Source: Chryseobacterium gleum (lineage in GTDB: Bacteria; Bacteroidota; Bacteroidia; Flavobacteriales_D; Crocinitomicaceae). From it: 48,919 nt of DNA. The first letter of the stretch is position 1, and the number at the start of each line of letters is the position of its first letter. Below, piece by piece: positions 46,676 through 48,919 of this stretch. Location: positions 1 through 48,919 of the forward strand of contig CAMAPI010000011.1 of the NCBI GenBank assembly GCA_945860065.1, read 5' to 3'. A program made the translations under genes and the position numbers. The notes under the pieces were generated by a model. That model saw only the letters and a program-made list of their open reading frames with translations, did not search any database and had not been told where the DNA came from.

Positions 46676-46703
46676 GCTCATGAAACGATGTTAATTTTAC
46701 CTT

Positions 46704-47696
46704 ATGAAAAACCTCATATTATTCATTGCATTATCTTATTTTACGAACTTTTTTGCTCAAACAGCTGGTAGTGGCATGACCGATATTGACGGCAATCTCT
46801 ACACTAGTGTCATAATTGGAACACAAGAATGGGTTGGTGAAAATTTAACTGTTTCCAAGTATAACGATGGAACGATCATACCACAAGTGACCGACCCCAC
46901 TGCATGGTCCAACTTAACGACAGGTGCATGGTGTTATTATGACAATGATCCAGCAAACGGCTTAATCTATGGTAAGTTATACAATTACTATGCAGTTGCT
47001 GGGATACATGACACCATTGCGTCTACTCCAAACAAAGTGTTGGCCCCAACAGGCTTTCACGTGCCCACAGATACGAACTGGACCACTCTATCCGATTATT
47101 TAGGTGGATTTAATGTCGCCGGTGGAGAGCTCAAAGAGATTGGCACGGTACATTGGATGAGCCCAAATACAGGTGCTACCAATAGCAGCGGTTTTACGGG
47201 TCTTTCAGATGGTTTTCGTTGGTATTATGGCTCTTTTGGCGGAATGGGTCTGTACGCAAACTGGTGGAGTTCAACTGAATTCACACAAATCTCGACCAAT
47301 CAGGTAGTCGTTTGGATTCGACACCTCGATCATGACCACGCTGCCTTGACAAAAAACGATGCATTAAAAGGGTTTGGTTTCTCCGTTCGCTTGATAAATG
47401 ATACCTTATTCAGTGATTCTCCAACAAACATTGAAACAATAGAGGCTAAGTCAATTCAAATGTATCCTAATCCTGCGACGGATCATATTGTCATTGATTT
47501 AGGTACTTTAACGACTTCGGGTAATTGGAATTACACGATCACAAATACAATAGGTCAAGAAATAAAAAAGGGTGAAATCACCACACAACAAACTGTTATC
47601 AACCTAAACGATATAAGCGATGAAGGACTTTATTTGGTTAAAATCTACGATGTTTCAGGTGCTTATTTTATCATCAAAAAAGTGCAAATAAAATAA
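46704..47696 (+). CDS. Secreted FISUMP-domain protein with type A T9SS sorting domain
   Basis: A 330-residue protein with a signal peptide (KNLILFIALSYFTNFFAQ). The Fibrobacter succinogenes major paralogous domain covers about 25-230: MTDIDGNLYTSVIIGTQEWVGENL, YYDNDPANGLIYGKLYNYYAV, GFHVPTDTNWTTLSDYLGG and a WWSSTE motif. The C-terminal 75 residues form a type A T9SS sorting domain (MYPNPATDHIVIDL to GLYLVKIYD), which is normally cleaved after export with possible lipid anchoring to the surface. The gene stands alone after a terminator. The biological role of FISUMP domains is not known to me. Confidence 0.9.
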   Translation: MKNLILFIALSYFTNFFAQTAGSGMTDIDGNLYTSVIIGTQEWVGENLTVSKYNDGTIIPQVTDPTAWSNLTTGAWCYYDNDPANGLIYGKLYNYYAVAGIHDTIASTPNKVLAPTGFHVPTDTNWTTLSDYLGGFNVAGGELKEIGTVHWMSPNTGATNSSGFTGLSDGFRWYYGSFGGMGLYANWWSSTEFTQISTNQVVVWIRHLDHDHAALTKNDALKGFGFSVRLINDTLFSDSPTNIETIEAKSIQMYPNPATDHIVIDLGTLTTSGNWNYTITNTIGQEIKKGEITTQQTVINLNDISDEGLYLVKIYDVSGAYFIIKKVQIK

Positions 47697-48096
47697 CGTT
47701 AAGCATACCTAAACAAGTAGTCTCTATTTCATTGCTGTTAAGTATCATTGAAAGTACTTTGTTGAAGAGCAGGTTTTCCTCAACGGACCATCGCTATAAG
47801 TAAGGACTCGCCTTCTTAGTTAAAGTAATAAATACTCACAAAAATTCTGTAGGCAAGATACGTACCAGTTACAGACCATATCCACCACCTATTTTTCACG
47901 TACCAATCCATATTTTATCTTTTAAGATTTCTCCTAAAGATACGGTTTATTCGTAAAACGCACCTTGAAAAGAAAAAAGTAAGATGAATGGTCGAAAATG
48001 CAAATATATCCTTTGACATGAATCAAAAATCATTGGATTGAGAAAACTTACATCGGCATATATGCCGTTTATATAAAAAAACAATATTTTTATACC
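47697..48096. other. 400-bp intergenic region before the PqqD-like gene
   Basis: I see no convincing gene here. The longest plausible short plus-strand frames are only 10 and 17 codons (near 47980-48040), too short to call a precursor peptide. The end of the region carries a strong palindrome just before the PqqD-like gene. No clear terminator follows the FISUMP gene. Confidence 0.5.
48054..48067. promoter_or_regulatory. Perfect 14-bp palindrome upstream of the PqqD-like gene
   Basis: CGGCATATATGCCG lies 29 bp before the ATG at 48097 and is followed by an AT-rich tract. Exact symmetry and position suggest an operator or a leader hairpin. Confidence 0.4.
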
Positions 48097-48384
48097 ATGA
48101 AAGCACTCATCTCCGCCATTTACCAAGAAAAAAATCACTTCGTTTGTCGTCAAACAGGCGAAGAACTCCTACTTATTCCCTTGAAGGACAATGTGGCGGA
48201 CTTCAATCAATACCTTACCTTAAACGAAGTCGGTGCTTTTATTTGGGAGAATCTAGATGAGGGAGACGATGAAACTACGCTCGTCGCAAAAATATGCGCG
48301 GAATTTGAAGCCAATGAAGGCGAAATTCTTGAAGATCTCCGTGCATTTTTAGAAAAACTGCGCACCTATTTGGACATTCAATGA
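48097..48384 (+). CDS. PqqD family peptide-modification chaperone-like protein
   Basis: A 95-residue small winged-helix-like protein. Its pattern LLLIPLKDNVADFNQYLTLNEVGAFIWENLDEG followed by an acidic helix (CAEFEANEGEILEDLRAFLEKL) is typical of PqqD/RRE-like domains, which bind precursor peptides in RiPP pathways. In many Bacteroidota, stand-alone PqqD proteins pair with HPr-kinase-like proteins; here such a gene overlaps by 4 bp (ATGA). No precursor peptide gene is visible. Function in this organism is inferred only from family and context. Confidence 0.8.
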   Translation: MKALISAIYQEKNHFVCRQTGEELLLIPLKDNVADFNQYLTLNEVGAFIWENLDEGDDETTLVAKICAEFEANEGEILEDLRAFLEKLRTYLDIQ

Positions 48385-48919
48385 TGGCGAAGGAACCCAT
48401 TCATGTAAAAATTGCAGAGTTCATTCTTGCCTTGATTGTACCCAAGGATGTTCCGTTTGTGTTGGATGGGGGATTTGAAGGATTTGTGATAGTGCAGAGT
48501 GCAGAGTGCCTAGTGCGAGACCGGTCCGCCTTCGCTGAAGCTTCGGCGGATGAAAGTGCAGATTTAAGGATTTACTGTCATGTTGGATGTGCGAATGCGC
48601 CGAAAATATGGGGGAAGGAACTGTATTGTGCGAGAAATAGAGAACATGCGCTGTGGACGATTTACGAAGCAGATGGTGGAATTTGCATTCATGTGAATGA
48701 TTCCGAGGAATTGACGCGATTGCAGCACATTGCCTTTTACCAAGAAGATAAGCAAGAGTGGACGATTTATTCAGACTTGAACGAAGAACAGGAGTTGGAG
48801 TCCTTACGCTACCCGATGTTGCCCTTGATTTTATATTATTTGACTACAAAAACAGAGTCCTTGTTGGTGCATGCTTCCGGTGTGTTTGACGGTGAACATG
48901 GACGCATTTTCTCTGGATT
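48381..48919 (+). CDS. HPr kinase-like protein, N-terminal part (cut by window edge)
   Basis: The frame is open from ATG 48381 (overlapping the PqqD-like stop codon) to the window end, 179 complete codons. The last visible segment LVHASGVFDGEHGRIFSG is the start of the HPr-kinase/PEP-carboxykinase-like domain, where a P-loop GxSGxGKS/T would follow just beyond the edge. Such proteins accompany PqqD-like genes in RiPP-like clusters, where they are proposed to act as kinases on peptides. Residues 41-59 come from an inserted 57-bp palindromic element that keeps the frame. Confidence 0.7.
   Translation, partial: MMAKEPIHVKIAEFILALIVPKDVPFVLDGGFEGFVIVQSAECLVRDRSAFAEASADESADLRIYCHVGCANAPKIWGKELYCARNREHALWTIYEADGGICIHVNDSEELTRLQHIAFYQEDKQEWTIYSDLNEEQELESLRYPMLPLILYYLTTKTESLLVHASGVFDGEHGRIFSG
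48498..48554 (+). repeat. 57-bp palindromic element inserted in frame in the HPr-kinase-like gene
   Basis: The segment starts with AGTGCAGA, and the same 8-mer recurs directly after it at 48555-48562, so it is bounded by an 8-bp direct repeat. Inside, 48525-48550 forms a hairpin with outer stem TCCGCC/GGCGGA and an inner GC-TGAA-GC loop. Removing 57 bp joins VIVQS to ADLRIY without a frame change. The palindrome resembles a dispersed short repeat that I recall from many Bacteroidota genomes. Confidence 0.65.

Noticed and set aside
47980-48040. Short plus-strand frames of 10 and 17 codons as a RiPP precursor
   Set aside because: They are too short and lack a leader/core pattern; no support beyond position.
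47947-48153. 68-codon minus-strand frame over the start of the PqqD-like gene
   Set aside because: It overlaps the PqqD-like start and the palindrome, and has no recognisable domain.

Overview
The window looks like a chromosomal segment from a Bacteroidota bacterium of the order Flavobacteriales. A Fluviicola/Crocinitomicaceae-like host is my guess and is not proven by the sequence. The evidence is: type IX secretion (T9SS) cargo domains and a PorP/SprF protein; a BT_3928-type DoxX gene beside tpiA and a DUF1599 gene; a DUF3822-rsmD-coaD cluster; DnaJ and ABC-F variants of the kind I recall from this phylum; and several copies of the Bacteroidetes -7 promoter box TAnnTTTG. Most of the window is housekeeping DNA, densely packed and on both strands. 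I see no CRISPR array, rRNA, prophage or intact insertion sequence.

Layout. 1-1148 (-): the N-terminal part of pntA, cut by the window edge. 1149-1708: a gene-poor stretch with a 96-bp exact direct duplication and the terminator of tRNA-Arg(UCG), which lies at 1709-1782 (-). 1847-7633 (-): a Ppx/GppA phosphatase, an ABC exporter pair, a CPBP protease, dnaJ and grpE. 7785-9410 (+): a TraB/GumN protein and a nitroreductase. 9475-12015 (-): clpC, divergent from gyrA. 12192-24507 (+): gyrA, a TPR lipoprotein-like or secreted protein, an FAD/NAD(P)-binding protein, a BatA-like membrane protein, a dihydroorotase homologue without its metal ligands, a methyltransferase, an ABC-F ATPase and an M61 peptidase. 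24496-25932 (-): a RecD/PIF1-like helicase. 26002-29186 (+): DUF3822, rsmD, coaD and a thioredoxin-fold secreted protein.

43540-29187 (-) is a long, very tightly spaced run: DUF1599, DoxX-thioredoxin, tpiA, prmA, a 1531-residue exported protein, plsY, a 1653-residue exported coiled-coil/SPOR-like protein, clpS and a rhomboid protease. folP leaves divergently at 43550 with only 9 bp between the start codons. 44465-47696 (+) holds a secreted PKD protein with a gliding-motility-type C-terminal domain, its PorP/SprF partner, and a FISUMP-domain protein with a type A T9SS tail. 48097-48919 (+) begins an accessory operon: a PqqD-like protein followed by an HPr-kinase-like protein that runs off the window and carries a frame-preserving 57-bp palindromic insertion.

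How the genes fit together. DnaJ/GrpE, ClpC, ClpS, the CPBP and rhomboid proteases and the M61 peptidase form a protein quality-control theme; ClpS is the N-degron adaptor for Clp ATPases such as ClpC. PorP/SprF is expected to act in export of the adjacent gliding-type CTD protein. No clearly novel multi-gene system is visible. The most unusual signals are a compensated tertiary-pair change in the tRNA, the metal-less dihydroorotase, the complementary degeneration of the two ATP sites in the ABC-F protein, the in-frame palindromic insertion at the right edge, and the repeat-expanded 1653-residue protein.
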